Source: Anaerolineae bacterium (GTDB lineage Bacteria > Chloroflexota > Anaerolineae > Aggregatilineales > Phototrophicaceae). Taken from it: DNA of 48,647 nt. The stretch covers positions 1 to 48,647 of the forward strand of contig JALHOR010000035.1 in the NCBI GenBank assembly GCA_022842885.1, given 5' to 3'. The translations under genes were made by a program, and so were the position numbers. Positions 8,360 to 17,158 of this stretch are shown piece by piece (position 1 is the stretch's first letter; every line of letters starts with the position of its first letter). The notes below the pieces were generated by a model. That model ran no database searches. It saw only the letters and a program-made list of their open reading frames with translations, and was not told the DNA's origin.

Positions 8360-8827
8360 TTAGGCAACGTTGCTGGTCGCCAGCAGCGCCGCCGTTTGTT
8401 CTGCCCGTTCTTCATACCCCATGACATAGCCACAACAGTTGGGTGCGCCACAACAACATTCAAAATTCTTGAATAGGCGGGCTTCTGTTTCGGCATAGTC
8501 CATGGTGACAAATTCACCGGGTTGGATGGGCTTAATCGCGGTGAACGTCCGCGTTTGCATATTCACGGTTGCATTTGGATCGCACGAATGCAGCACTTTC
8601 CCCATAAAGAACGGGTCGTGCAAGTGCAGATCGTCTGTTACCCGCAGTGTAAATTGGGTAATCTCACTGGAAAAAATGCCAGTGAATTGGAAAATAACAT
8701 CTCCCGGTTGAACTTCGACCAGCGAAACAACGCCTTCGCCCACGCCATCCCCAATGTGGCGTATCTCAAAACGCTCTTTCGTCGGTTCGTTGTTAAAAGG
8801 CGGGATATAATCAGGATAGAAGCGCAT
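8360..8827 (-). CDS. Small SET-domain protein (putative lysine methyltransferase)
   Basis: A 155-residue protein matching the core of SET-domain lysine methyltransferases. It has a GEG start of the fold (HIGDGVGEGVVS, 24-35), the signature HSCDPNA at 80-86 (normally N-H-S-C-x-P-N), a DY pair at 110-111 in FVTMDYA, and a post-SET Cys cluster CCCGAPNCCG at 124-133 that could bind zinc. SET enzymes transfer a methyl group from S-adenosylmethionine to lysine. The bacterial target here is unknown. The ATG at 8827 has AAAGGGG 8 bases upstream; an upstream TTG at 8866 would add 13 unsupported residues. It stands alone between a terminator and a long non-coding stretch. Confidence 0.85.
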   Translation of the reverse strand: MRFYPDYIPPFNNEPTKERFEIRHIGDGVGEGVVSLVEVQPGDVIFQFTGIFSSEITQFTLRVTDDLHLHDPFFMGKVLHSCDPNATVNMQTRTFTAIKPIQPGEFVTMDYAETEARLFKNFECCCGAPNCCGYVMGYEERAEQTAALLATSNVA

Positions 8828-9160
8828 TTTAGCAACCCCTTTCGTGGTAAGGTGTGAACCGAACAATATGGAATTGTGATAAGAATCTGGGCAGCCGTAT
8901 CCGGGAGAAATATTCTGGGGTTACGACTGTATGGGTGAAACGTTCCGCGCAGCCGGGGCAACAATCACTACACTCTGACTCACAGTCATCAGTGTTCATT
9001 CTGTGTCTGTATCTCCTATCCGGCGTAACGCCCGAAATAAAAAGGGGGCTGTCAATTCAGCCCGCCACTTAACATTAATTATAAAAGATTTTGCAGAATA
9101 TCAAAGGGGTGATGATTAAAATTTGCCTACGATTGCCCGATTTTACGACCTGTTTACATC
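8828..9160. other. Non-coding stretch between SET and DUF3052 genes
   Basis: About 330 bases with no supportable gene or tRNA fold on either strand. Apart from the hairpin at 9036-9063, I see only the probable SET promoter region near 8850-8900. Confidence 0.5.
9036..9063 (-). terminator. Intrinsic terminator for the DUF3052 gene
   Basis: On the minus strand GGGCTG, a 6-base loop and CAGCCC form a stem (9046-9063) followed by CCTTTTTATTT. It lies about 97 bases after the DUF3052 stop. Confidence 0.7.
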
Positions 9161-9556
9161 TTACTTCCCCACATCGTCTTTCGGGCGAAAACGCAGCGCC
9201 GACCATGTATCATCAATGGCAATTTGGGTCACGCCCACCCACCCAGCATGTTCGACTGTTTCCCAGCCAAAATCCCGCGTAATATCGGTTTTGAGTTTGC
9301 CAGTTTTCTTCGGGTAGGCAATCCATAATAACCCGTTGGTTTTGACGGCGTTAATGGCAGCGACGGCATAGGTATCCAATTCTTTGATACTCTGGACAAA
9401 GAGGACTACTAAGTCGTATTGACCGTCTAATTGCCGTGCTACGGTAATATCATCGGGTAACGCCCCTAGAATATGCTGGTGGGGGGCATTGATGATCGCA
9501 ATTTGATAGCCGGCGCGAATCAACAATTTTTGCGCGATGGTTTTTTCACTGGACAT
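9161..9556 (-). CDS. DUF3052 family protein
   Basis: A 131-residue protein that fits the DUF3052 pattern. It has an N-terminal KLLIRAGYQIAIINAP segment, a central LVVLFVQSIKEL, and the family hallmark region GLLWIAYPKKTGKLKTDI with TRDFGWETV and DTWSALRFRP near the C terminus. The fold is methyltransferase-like in appearance but no catalytic function is established, so none is assigned. The ATG at 9556 has GAGGAG 7 bases upstream. The ATG at 9571 lies within that binding site, so it is unlikely to be the start. It is a monocistronic unit on the minus strand with its own terminator. Confidence 0.85.
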   Translation of the reverse strand: MSSEKTIAQKLLIRAGYQIAIINAPHQHILGALPDDITVARQLDGQYDLVVLFVQSIKELDTYAVAAINAVKTNGLLWIAYPKKTGKLKTDITRDFGWETVEHAGWVGVTQIAIDDTWSALRFRPKDDVGK

Positions 9557-9699
9557 CTTCACGCTCCTCATGGTTGTCTATTCGGCTATTTTAGCGTTAG
9601 ATGGCAACTTTAGGTGGGGATAATCAGGATAGGATGCACAGAAAATTTTAGGTTTTCTTGGGATAAACCATGGGGAATGCCGTGTAGTCTAAAAAATCT

Positions 9700-10608
9700 T
9701 TACTCCACTAGCAAATGCCGCCAGCGGTCGCGCAGCAGATGCACAAAGGCTTGATGCACGCGATTTAACTCGCGGTCTTTACGCGCGATGAGCAGCGGTT
9801 GACTCATCAGGCGCGGCATATCGGCAATCGTCAAAAATACCAGTTCGCCCGATTTGACCGCCGATTTGACATAACTTTCTGGCAAAAATGTGATGCCTTG
9901 CCCATCCAACACCAACTTGAGAGCCATTACCATCGGCACCGCAATCACTGCGCCACCGCTGCCCTGCCGCGCCTGTTCGACCAGTTCATCCATCACCATG
10001 GTCATTTCTGGGAACATCGAAACACGAAAAATCGTATGCTGATAAATGCGCTCGACGGGCATGGGGGTATCATGAAACTGCGCTAACGGATGCTGCTGCG
10101 CCACCACTGCCCGAATCGGGTCAGCAAAACGCGCGAGAAGCTGCAACCGTCCATCAAAAACGGGCGCATTCACCAAGCCTAATGTAATGGTGTTATCGTG
10201 CAGCATTTCCAGAATCGTCGTCTTGGGGCGTTCCCGAATCAAAATATCTACTGTGGGATGCTGCCGCCGGAAACTATCCAACACATCTACCAGAAATGTC
10301 AATACAAAGGGTGCTGGCGCAGCAATCCGCACTTCGCCCGTTTTGCCCTGCCGCACTTGTTTGACCGCCTGTAAACCATCCGCCAACACTGCCAGCAATC
10401 GCTCGGCATACGGCAAAAAAGTTTCTCCAGCGGGTGTCAGCGTCAGGCGTTTGCCACGACGTTCAAATAAGGGGCTGCCTAATTCGGCTTCTAACTGCGC
10501 GATTCGCATACTCACCGCGGGCTGCGTGAGCTTCAGTAGTTCGGCAGCGCGGGTGAATGTACCTTCCCGCGCTACCCGCACAAATGCATCCAGATGAAAT
10601 AATTCCAT
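9700..10608 (-). CDS. LysR family transcriptional regulator
   Basis: A 302-residue LysR-type regulator. The N-terminal winged helix-turn-helix is clear (MELFHLDAFVRVAREGTF, then AAELLKLTQPAVSMRIAQLE and LFERRGKRLTLTPAGE, about residues 1-65). It is followed by a typical effector-binding domain (VRIAAPAPF near residue 90). It follows the flavoprotein gene on the same strand, starting 13 bases after that stop, so the two are probably co-transcribed and it may regulate that gene in response to a hydroxy acid (inference). The ATG at 10608 begins at the usual family start; a TTG at 10617 is the alternative. There is no strong Shine-Dalgarno sequence, which would fit translational coupling. Confidence 0.92.
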   Translation of the reverse strand: MELFHLDAFVRVAREGTFTRAAELLKLTQPAVSMRIAQLEAELGSPLFERRGKRLTLTPAGETFLPYAERLLAVLADGLQAVKQVRQGKTGEVRIAAPAPFVLTFLVDVLDSFRRQHPTVDILIRERPKTTILEMLHDNTITLGLVNAPVFDGRLQLLARFADPIRAVVAQQHPLAQFHDTPMPVERIYQHTIFRVSMFPEMTMVMDELVEQARQGSGGAVIAVPMVMALKLVLDGQGITFLPESYVKSAVKSGELVFLTIADMPRLMSQPLLIARKDRELNRVHQAFVHLLRDRWRHLLVE

Positions 10609-10621
10609 GATGAACAACTAT

Positions 10622-12004
10622 TTACTCTGGTAGCACTTTGCCGGGATTTAAGATGCCATTGGGGTCAAGCAAGTGTTTAATATCGCGCATGACATCTAGC
10701 GCCTCACCGTGTTCTTGCGCCATATACGCCGCTTTGCCAATGCCTACGCCATGTTCACCTGTGGAAGTGCCGCCCATAGCAATGGCTTGATGCACGATGG
10801 CGCTGTTCACTTGCTTGACTTTGGCGAAAGTTGTTTCATCGCCAAACGGCAGTTCCACATGAATATTGCCATCGCCAGCATGACCTTTCATATAGCCGAT
10901 GACCCCATAGTCTTCAATAGTTTGGCGCGAGAAAGCAATCAATTCAGGATAGGCACTAATCGGCACTGCCACATCCATGATGAAAATTTTTTGTCCCGGA
11001 TGATTGCGCTGTAAGGTTTCATAGGCATGATGCCGCGCATTCCATAAGACTTTGCGCTCGGCATTATTGGCTGTCGCCCGGAAAGAGACTGCCCCGGTTT
11101 CTTCGCAAATTTGGCGCACCAACGCCATATCGGCTGCCAGTGTTTCTTCATGTGCGGCGTGAATTTCCATCAATAAGGTGGGATAAGGCGCGATGTCTGT
11201 CCCCGCTTCGTTCATGGCTTTGGTGTTGGTCACATCAATAAATTCTAGTGCCGCCACATCAATGCCGCTGCCGCGCACAGCAACCACCGTATCAATCGCC
11301 AATTCGACGGTTGGAAAACTGGCAATGATGGCGCTCATGAACTGTGGCACTGGCACGAGTTTGAGTGTGGCTTCGGTAATGACGCCCAGTGTGCCTTCGC
11401 TGCCAACAAATAATTGCACCAGATTATAGCCCGCCGCTTGTTTAATCGAGCGCGACCCCGTATGAATCAAGCGTCCATCTGCCAGCGCCACTTGCATTTT
11501 AAGGACATTATCTTTGCTTGCGCCGTATTTCACCGTGCGGATTCCGGCGGCATTATTCGCCAACATGCCGCCAATCGTGGCATTCGCGCCGGGGTCTGGT
11601 GGGAAAAATAAGCCGTAGCGTGCCAATTTTTCGTTCAAATCTTTATGTCCGATGCCCGGTTGCACCGTCACTTGGAAATCATCAGGATAGACTTCGATAA
11701 TCGTGTTCATGCGTTCCAACGAGAGCAAGATACCGCCATATAACGGAATCGAGTTACCTTCTAAGCCAGTGCCAACGCCCCAAGGCGTCACTGGGATGCA
11801 ATGCGTATTTGCCAATTTGAGAACATCAGCGACCTGCTGTGCGGTGATGCCCCACACCACCACTTCGGCGGGGTGCGCTGGATGAAAGCCCGCATCTTGG
11901 GCATGTAAATCTATTTCTGCTTGTGCTGTGCTGATATTGTCCGCGCCAACGATGTTTTTTAGGTCGTCAATCACCTGCGGCGTCACCGGATGAAAGCGTG
12001 TCAT
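10622..12004 (-). CDS. FAD-linked oxidase, GlcD / D-lactate dehydrogenase type
   Basis: A 460-residue flavoprotein of the FAD-binding PCMH family. The FAD-binding part spans about residues 37-215 (VTPWGVGTGLEGNSIPLYGG, DPGANATIGGMLANNAAG, GYNLVQLFVGSEGTLGV). The C-terminal substrate domain has HAGDGNIHVELPF and TSTGEHGVGIGK. Close relatives oxidise D-lactate or glycolate and pass electrons to the respiratory chain; the substrate cannot be fixed from sequence. There is no GlcE or GlcF partner in the window, which favours a single-subunit D-lactate dehydrogenase. AGGG lies 6 bases before the ATG. The 5' end and its promoter region are duplicated as a remnant at 15188-15355. Confidence 0.93.
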   Translation of the reverse strand: MTRFHPVTPQVIDDLKNIVGADNISTAQAEIDLHAQDAGFHPAHPAEVVVWGITAQQVADVLKLANTHCIPVTPWGVGTGLEGNSIPLYGGILLSLERMNTIIEVYPDDFQVTVQPGIGHKDLNEKLARYGLFFPPDPGANATIGGMLANNAAGIRTVKYGASKDNVLKMQVALADGRLIHTGSRSIKQAAGYNLVQLFVGSEGTLGVITEATLKLVPVPQFMSAIIASFPTVELAIDTVVAVRGSGIDVAALEFIDVTNTKAMNEAGTDIAPYPTLLMEIHAAHEETLAADMALVRQICEETGAVSFRATANNAERKVLWNARHHAYETLQRNHPGQKIFIMDVAVPISAYPELIAFSRQTIEDYGVIGYMKGHAGDGNIHVELPFGDETTFAKVKQVNSAIVHQAIAMGGTSTGEHGVGIGKAAYMAQEHGEALDVMRDIKHLLDPNGILNPGKVLPE

Positions 12005-12074
12005 GGTTTACCCTATCCCCAAAAATTATTTTTATTAGAAGAAGAATGGGATAGAGTATAACACGGGCTTTGGA

Positions 12075-14945
12075 TTAATCATTGGATGGTTGCCAAAAAT
12101 TAGGATGTTCTGGGTCAGTGAAACGTGCCATGTCAGTATCCGATGCCCACTCAGTGCCATCAGGTAGGGTCACCTCCTTCCATTGGTAGTAGTTAATTAG
12201 GCTACCTTGTGTCAAATTCGCCTCTGTCAAATACGCCCCTGTTAAATTCGCTTGTGTCAAATACGCCCCTGTCAAATTCGCTTGTGTCAAATCTGCCCCC
12301 GTTAAATTCGCCCCTGTTAAATACGCTCCTGTCAAATTCGCTTGTGTCAAATCTGCCCCTATTAAATCTGCCCCTGTTAAATCTGCCCCTGTTAAATCTG
12401 CTTCTATTAAATTTGCTTCTATTAAATTTGCCCCTCTTAAATCCACCTCTATTAAATTCGCCATTCTTAAATTCGCGTTTGTTAATCGAATTATTACTAA
12501 TTTAGATATTGCCAAATTTGTCTCCGTTAAATTTACCTCCATTAAATCCGCCCCGGCTAAGTTGGCATGATGGAGATTAGCGGAAGCCAGATTTCTACCA
12601 GCTAAAGTACAATATCGTAAATCAAAATATCCTAAACATGATAAGGTCAAAATATCTTCAGTCCTGTCACGCTCTCCTAATAACCTCTCCCACCAAGCAC
12701 CCGCAGCAGTAGGAATTTCTTGGAAGCGGGGAATGGTATTAATTTGTTCAGTTACACAGGCGCAGGCATATGCCACTGCTAACAATGCCTCTTCTGCCCG
12801 TAGCGCCGAAAGCGTTTCTTTGTAATAACTGGGGCGCGGATTTAATAGTTCCATCGGCATCCCATATTGCAGCATCCAGCTAATCAAATAACATAACAGC
12901 TTCTGCCACGCAGCTACCATTTGTTTGTTTTTCAAGGCGATTTCGCTTTGGACAAACCGGAACAATGCTTGGGTCATGAAGGGTGTATCCTGATATAGTT
13001 CTGCCCAGTGTTTGAGTGCCATCCGTTCATCCCAACCGGATTCTAGGTCGGATTTATGCTCTTGCCGTTGTTTGTGAATACGTTCGAGTGCGCGGACAAT
13101 GCGGCGGGCAGTTAAATACTCGCCAAAACTTTTGTGTGTAAATTCAAATGTGGGTTCACCATCGCGGTGTGCATCATGCTGTCGGAAATAAAAAGCAGTG
13201 AACAACCGTACAGCACCTAATTCTGCCCCTTGTCGAAAACTATCTAATAGTTTTGACAAGCCGGCGGCTTCGCAGTGTTTTTGGACTTCGGAAAAGGTAG
13301 CAGTGCGACCATCATTATGCCAAGTCGCTAGGGCAATTTCTTCTAGAATACGCCCAAAATGGTCGAAAGATAATTCGTTGATAGTTGGATGCTGCCGTCC
13401 TTGGGCATATTTACGCTCATACACCGCTTTGAGCAGATCAGCATAAATTTCGTTTAAGTTGACTTGCAAAGAAAAATCTACCACGCCGCGTATATAACTG
13501 AGTGCTACCAAGTAATTGAGTAGCGGTTGGTTCGTAATCTCATCCAAATCGTCGCGCTGCAATGTTTCTGGTATCTGCTCATAATTTTTGCCTATCGCAA
13601 TACCATATCGTTCCCACCATGAATGTCGCTGGTCATGCTGCAATAAATCTGAGGGATCGAAATACTCCTGTTCTTCACTTTCTGTTTCTGATAAAAAATA
13701 GGGCATAACGTGGAGATGCTGTGCTTCTTGGCGAAATTTGCTGGCATTTGTCTGGATAACCACATCGCGCCCAGTGAGTAAGACTTGCAAGCGCAATTCT
13801 CTCGAATTAAGGCGACTCACCGTGCGGTCAACCTCATCCACAAAGTCGCGGGCGGTCTCCGCGCCCATTTTGCCCTGCATCGCCAATTCATCCAGTCCAT
13901 CAAAAATAATCAGCAAACGCTTATCACCGTTGTCTCTATCAAGCGGATTGTGGCTTAGTTGGGTCGCGTAACGGACAAATTCGCCGACACTGGAGATAAG
14001 GTCGCCCTTTGGGTCGAAATGATGCAACGGAATGAACAAAACGCGCAGGTGGGGATTGCTGGTCTGATGGGCAGCATACATGCAGGCGAAGGAGGATTTG
14101 CCGGCTCCGGGTCCACCACTAATAACGCGGATAGCATCTTGCGGATTGGCTTGATGCACCCATTTATCCAGTTCTTGTGCTAAATCAACGACCACTCGCA
14201 CCATTTTTTTCTTGGGAAAATCACGGTCAGCTTTTTTTTCGCGTTCATAATAGGCACGCAGGGGAATATAAATTTGATGCAGGCTAAATGTCTCGTTGAA
14301 GACACTCTCGTGAATTTGTTTTTGCAGCCAAGCGTAATAATAATTCCAATTCTGTTCGCGTTCCCCGGCGCGGGTAAAGGGCGTTTCAAGCGCCTCTTTC
14401 ACCAGCTTATATGCTTCCGGTTTGCGCCGCCATTCGTGGTTCAGAGCATAGACAAAGTAAGTTGGCAACCGTGCCACAAGCGTATCTGCTTGTGCCTCTA
14501 CGAAACCATGCGCTCTCAACCACTGCTTAAACGGTATCTGAAATGTTGTTACCACAGGCAAATCTTGAGGATGCTCAAAAAACGCGGCATCAATCGTCAT
14601 CTCGACATTTTCAAGCGAATCATCTACCGCCTTCTCAAACGCTTTGGGATTTTTTGGGGCATTTGCTTGTAATTGGCTGACATGCTCTTGAATGAGGTCA
14701 AAGGTGGCTCTTGTCAACGCCCGACGAATCAGCAACCACGCGATTTGCCCAGCGTCGTGGGTTAAGCCGACTGCCTCTAATGCATCAACGGCATTTGAGG
14801 CAGCATCATCCCACTTGCCGACAACCCCATCAATCGTTGCTTTGGAAAGAGCCAGAAAAAAATCTTTAAAATCGGTATTGAGTTGTTTATTCCAAACGGC
14901 AATAGGCTTGGTAATTGGTTGCCAAGGAGTGCTGCTGGTCATCAT
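12075..14945 (-). CDS. NACHT NTPase with C-terminal pentapeptide repeats
   Basis: A 956-residue STAND-type protein. Residues 1 to about 265 are a helical region I do not recognise. The NACHT NTPase follows, with Walker A GGPGAGKSS at 277-285, Walker B LLIIFDGLDEL at 344-354 and a TGRD sensor at 391-394. A long helical middle region (about 420-775) includes FEFTHKSFGEYLTARRIV, typical of NACHT winged-helix regions. Roughly residues 777-917 are pentapeptide repeats of the A(N/D)LxG type, expected to form a right-handed beta helix. The tail ends VTLPDGTEW...NFWQPSND. NACHT proteins are sensors in signalling, and some bacterial ones act in phage defence; no defence partner sits next to this one, so its role is open. 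AGG lies 6 bases before the first of two ATG codons. Confidence 0.9.
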   Translation of the reverse strand: MMTSSTPWQPITKPIAVWNKQLNTDFKDFFLALSKATIDGVVGKWDDAASNAVDALEAVGLTHDAGQIAWLLIRRALTRATFDLIQEHVSQLQANAPKNPKAFEKAVDDSLENVEMTIDAAFFEHPQDLPVVTTFQIPFKQWLRAHGFVEAQADTLVARLPTYFVYALNHEWRRKPEAYKLVKEALETPFTRAGEREQNWNYYYAWLQKQIHESVFNETFSLHQIYIPLRAYYEREKKADRDFPKKKMVRVVVDLAQELDKWVHQANPQDAIRVISGGPGAGKSSFACMYAAHQTSNPHLRVLFIPLHHFDPKGDLISSVGEFVRYATQLSHNPLDRDNGDKRLLIIFDGLDELAMQGKMGAETARDFVDEVDRTVSRLNSRELRLQVLLTGRDVVIQTNASKFRQEAQHLHVMPYFLSETESEEQEYFDPSDLLQHDQRHSWWERYGIAIGKNYEQIPETLQRDDLDEITNQPLLNYLVALSYIRGVVDFSLQVNLNEIYADLLKAVYERKYAQGRQHPTINELSFDHFGRILEEIALATWHNDGRTATFSEVQKHCEAAGLSKLLDSFRQGAELGAVRLFTAFYFRQHDAHRDGEPTFEFTHKSFGEYLTARRIVRALERIHKQRQEHKSDLESGWDERMALKHWAELYQDTPFMTQALFRFVQSEIALKNKQMVAAWQKLLCYLISWMLQYGMPMELLNPRPSYYKETLSALRAEEALLAVAYACACVTEQINTIPRFQEIPTAAGAWWERLLGERDRTEDILTLSCLGYFDLRYCTLAGRNLASANLHHANLAGADLMEVNLTETNLAISKLVIIRLTNANLRMANLIEVDLRGANLIEANLIEADLTGADLTGADLIGADLTQANLTGAYLTGANLTGADLTQANLTGAYLTQANLTGAYLTEANLTQGSLINYYQWKEVTLPDGTEWASDTDMARFTDPEHPNFWQPSND
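12209..12480. repeat. 15-bp tandem DNA repeat inside the pentapeptide-coding region
   Basis: About 18 consecutive 15-base units of the type (G/A)T(T/C)AAAT(T/A/C)(C/T)GCC(C/T)CT on the plus strand. Adjacent units are often nearly identical. They encode the A(N/D)L pentapeptides on the minus strand. The array is coding, not CRISPR, and is prone to unit gain and loss. Confidence 0.85.
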
Positions 14946-15042
14946 CTCAATCCTATCATTAAATAGATACTGATTACACGTTAAGTATAACCTGTAACCT
15001 CATAATATGCTCATGGTTGAGACCCTATTTTATCGAAGTGGG

Positions 15043-15187
15043 CTAATCGAAGTGGCGAATGCGGCGGATAAAATCCACACTTTGTAAGCGGTTTTCCAGC
15101 ACATAACGCACATAGCCAACCATCACGCGCTCCACATCATGATGCACATCATCGGGAATACGAATTTTGCTGATTTGATTATAGGTG
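15043..15187 (-). pseudogene. Probable RecO C-terminal fragment
   Basis: The minus strand reads about 48 codons ending at a TAG (15043-15045), with a pattern like the C terminus of the recombination mediator RecO: IRIPDDVHHDVERVMVGYV, then RYVLENRLQSVDFIRRIR. There is no start codon or upstream RecO sequence. At its 5' edge it joins, in a different reading frame, the oxidase fragment at 15188-15355. It is therefore a 3' gene remnant, not an intact gene. The RecO assignment is by eye and moderate. Confidence 0.45.
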
Positions 15188-15355
15188 CTGCGCGGTGATG
15201 CCCCACACCACCACTTCGGCGGGATGTGCCGGATGAAAGCCAGCATCTTGGGCGTGCAGGTCAATTTCTGCCTGTGCCGTGCTGATATTGTCTGTGCCGA
15301 CGATGTTTTTAAGCGCCTCTAGCACCTGCGGCGTCACCGGATTAAAGCGTGTCAT
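15188..15355 (-). pseudogene. 5' remnant of a paralogue of the D-lactate dehydrogenase-type gene
   Basis: From the ATG at 15355 the minus strand encodes MTRFNPVTPQ and continues for 56 residues, 51 of which match the N terminus of the intact flavoprotein starting at 12004. Similarity stops abruptly after ITAQ. Two codons later a stop occurs (frame 15179-15355). Upstream bases up to about 15408 also resemble the intact gene's upstream region (AGAGTATAACAC). It is a truncated duplicate whose 3' part was replaced by the RecO-like fragment. Confidence 0.85.
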
Positions 15356-15471
15356 GATGGGCTTATCCTGAAAAAGATTTTTTTGAAGAATAGGAGAGAG
15401 TATAACACAGGGATAAATAAAGCATGATGTGTCGAATTTAAGTAGAACCCCTGTAAAACACTTTCGCCTGC

Positions 15472-16878
15472 TTAGGGTGCAAATGGAATACTGATATAGA
15501 ATATACTGCCTTTGCCCAACTCACTTTGCAACAATGTAATGCTGCCATGATGTAGTTCTACAATCCGTTTTGCCGTGCTTAGTCCAATGCCCATCCCTAG
15601 CCCTTTTCGAGTTGTTCTGGCAGCATCTACCCTAAAGAATCGCTCAAAAATGCGTTCATGATATTCAGAAGGAATCCCGACACCATTATCTTCAACGAGA
15701 ATTTCGATTCGTTCCTGATTGTTCTTCAATATGATTTTGACATAGCCATCATCATTACCATAATGAATACCATTTTCGATAAGATGGTTGAACAATCGTT
15801 TTAGCTGTAGCTCATTGCCATGCATGTAGAGGTCATAATCACATTCATCAATCAGGTGAATGGTTATCTTGTATTGCAATGCATAATCTTCTAACGACGA
15901 TATACAGGTTTTGACAATTTCGCGCAGATTGACCTTCTCGTGGAAGAATGTACTCGAAGTGGAATCTAAAAAGGTAAGTTCCATCAAATCATTAAGCATC
16001 ATATCCATATGGTTTAAATAATAATCTAATTTTAAAAGATGATCGTTGACTGGTATTCCTTTGGCATGTTTCTTTTGAATCAAATATGCCGTTGTTTTTA
16101 GGATTGCCAGAGGGGTACGCAAATCGTGGGTGAGATTTTGCGTCAGTTCGCGCTCTGTTTCATAGCGGGCTGTTTTGATTTTCAATTCCCAAAGCATTCT
16201 TTCCGATTGTTGTATAGCATAGGTATGGTAACTGATGATTAGAAACAGGCAAGTCGCACCGCTAAGAAGGGCAATCATGCGAAATGGCAGATCTTTATCC
16301 GCAACAATCGGCAATAGCCCCGTTATTTCAAACATCAGAAGCAAAAAAAAGCAAAGAATGGTCAGCAAATAAAGTAAACCCATTGCCTTAAAATCAAGTA
16401 ATACGGTCGCCATCACCAAAATGACCATTAACCCCAGCATAGCAGAAGAATACAAACCACCCGAATAATAGGCAGCCAGCATCACCCCGATAAAACTGAT
16501 GACTACGACAATACGACTGGCACTTTGAATTTTTCCTTGTTTGATATACTGCAATATGCGGATATTTGTGAACCAGACAATGCTGGGAAGTAGAATTAAG
16601 GTAAGGGCTCGATTTGCAAAATCATCAAAAATGCCCGCAAAACCACCCAAAAATCCATATGTTATGAGTAGTAAATTAACAATAGATTGAGATATTACAA
16701 TAGAAATTAGAACATTGACCCGATATTGATATTGGGGTGATTGATGTGTGGATTGAAAGGTCGCTAATTGCACGATTTCTTTCAAATCTATTTTTATACT
16801 TTTCACCAAGAGTTTGTTGATAAGAGCTACTAATTTTTGGGCGAGCGGGGTATTTTGGATTTGCTCTATAACCTTCAT
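15472..16878 (-). CDS. Orphan membrane sensor histidine kinase
   Basis: A 468-residue sensor kinase. Residues about 55-218 hold around six hydrophobic membrane segments. The kinase core follows: H box LTHDLRTPLAIL with phospho-accepting H251, N box NHLIENGIHYG (N369), G1 DNGVGI at 397-402, F box FERFFR near 411-416 and G2 GLGMGIGLS at 426-434. It should autophosphorylate and pass phosphate to a response regulator, but no regulator gene is adjacent. Its DNA is visibly richer in A and T than its neighbours, with more AAA, ATT and TTA codons, which may mean transfer (inference). The ATG at 16878 has GAGGT 8 bases upstream. The sensor region has no PAS or other soluble input domain. Confidence 0.93.
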   Translation of the reverse strand: MKVIEQIQNTPLAQKLVALINKLLVKSIKIDLKEIVQLATFQSTHQSPQYQYRVNVLISIVISQSIVNLLLITYGFLGGFAGIFDDFANRALTLILLPSIVWFTNIRILQYIKQGKIQSASRIVVVISFIGVMLAAYYSGGLYSSAMLGLMVILVMATVLLDFKAMGLLYLLTILCFFLLLMFEITGLLPIVADKDLPFRMIALLSGATCLFLIISYHTYAIQQSERMLWELKIKTARYETERELTQNLTHDLRTPLAILKTTAYLIQKKHAKGIPVNDHLLKLDYYLNHMDMMLNDLMELTFLDSTSSTFFHEKVNLREIVKTCISSLEDYALQYKITIHLIDECDYDLYMHGNELQLKRLFNHLIENGIHYGNDDGYVKIILKNNQERIEILVEDNGVGIPSEYHERIFERFFRVDAARTTRKGLGMGIGLSTAKRIVELHHGSITLLQSELGKGSIFYISIPFAP

Positions 16879-17089
16879 GTTAGTTACCTCGTCTATGGCT
16901 GGTGCGTATTACACTAGCGTTATCTTGCAATAAGATAACACATCTAGAACCCGTTATGCACTTCACGGACAGAAAGCAGGCTTGAAGATTTATGCGGTTC
17001 GGCGGGCTTTGGATGTTGCCCCTTGTTCTATATCATGATTTTTACGACACCAATAAAAATCCAGCATACCCGCCGCGCCCGTCCTGCGC

Positions 17090-17158
17090 TATAATGGTCG
17101 TTTCATGATTCGATAATTTAAACGGCACTTCATAGCGCCGTTAGGCTGTTCAACAGCC
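17090..17158 (+). promoter_or_regulatory. rpmB promoter -10 box and two-hairpin leader
   Basis: TATAAT at 17090-17095 lies about 90 bases before rpmB, with no clear -35. The presumed leader contains two hairpins: AACGGC (17121-17126) with GCCGTT (17137-17142), and GGCTG (17144-17148) with CAGCC (17154-17158). GGAG then lies about 8 bases before the start codon. Such a leader could serve autoregulation of a ribosomal protein gene (inference). The rest of the 16879-17182 gap holds only the start region of the histidine kinase. Confidence 0.45.

Noticed and set aside
8828..9160. tRNA or other RNA gene in the long gap
   Set aside because: No cloverleaf or conserved RNA motif could be drawn; only a terminator hairpin is visible.
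12209..12505. Plus-strand repetitive frame (SNSPLSNTPLLN-like) or CRISPR-like array
   Set aside because: It is the antisense of the pentapeptide-coding region; units are 15 bases without unique spacers.
15043..15264. A 73-codon minus-strand frame as an intact gene
   Set aside because: It reads across the junction of two gene fragments; its first third is the flavoprotein fragment in the wrong frame.
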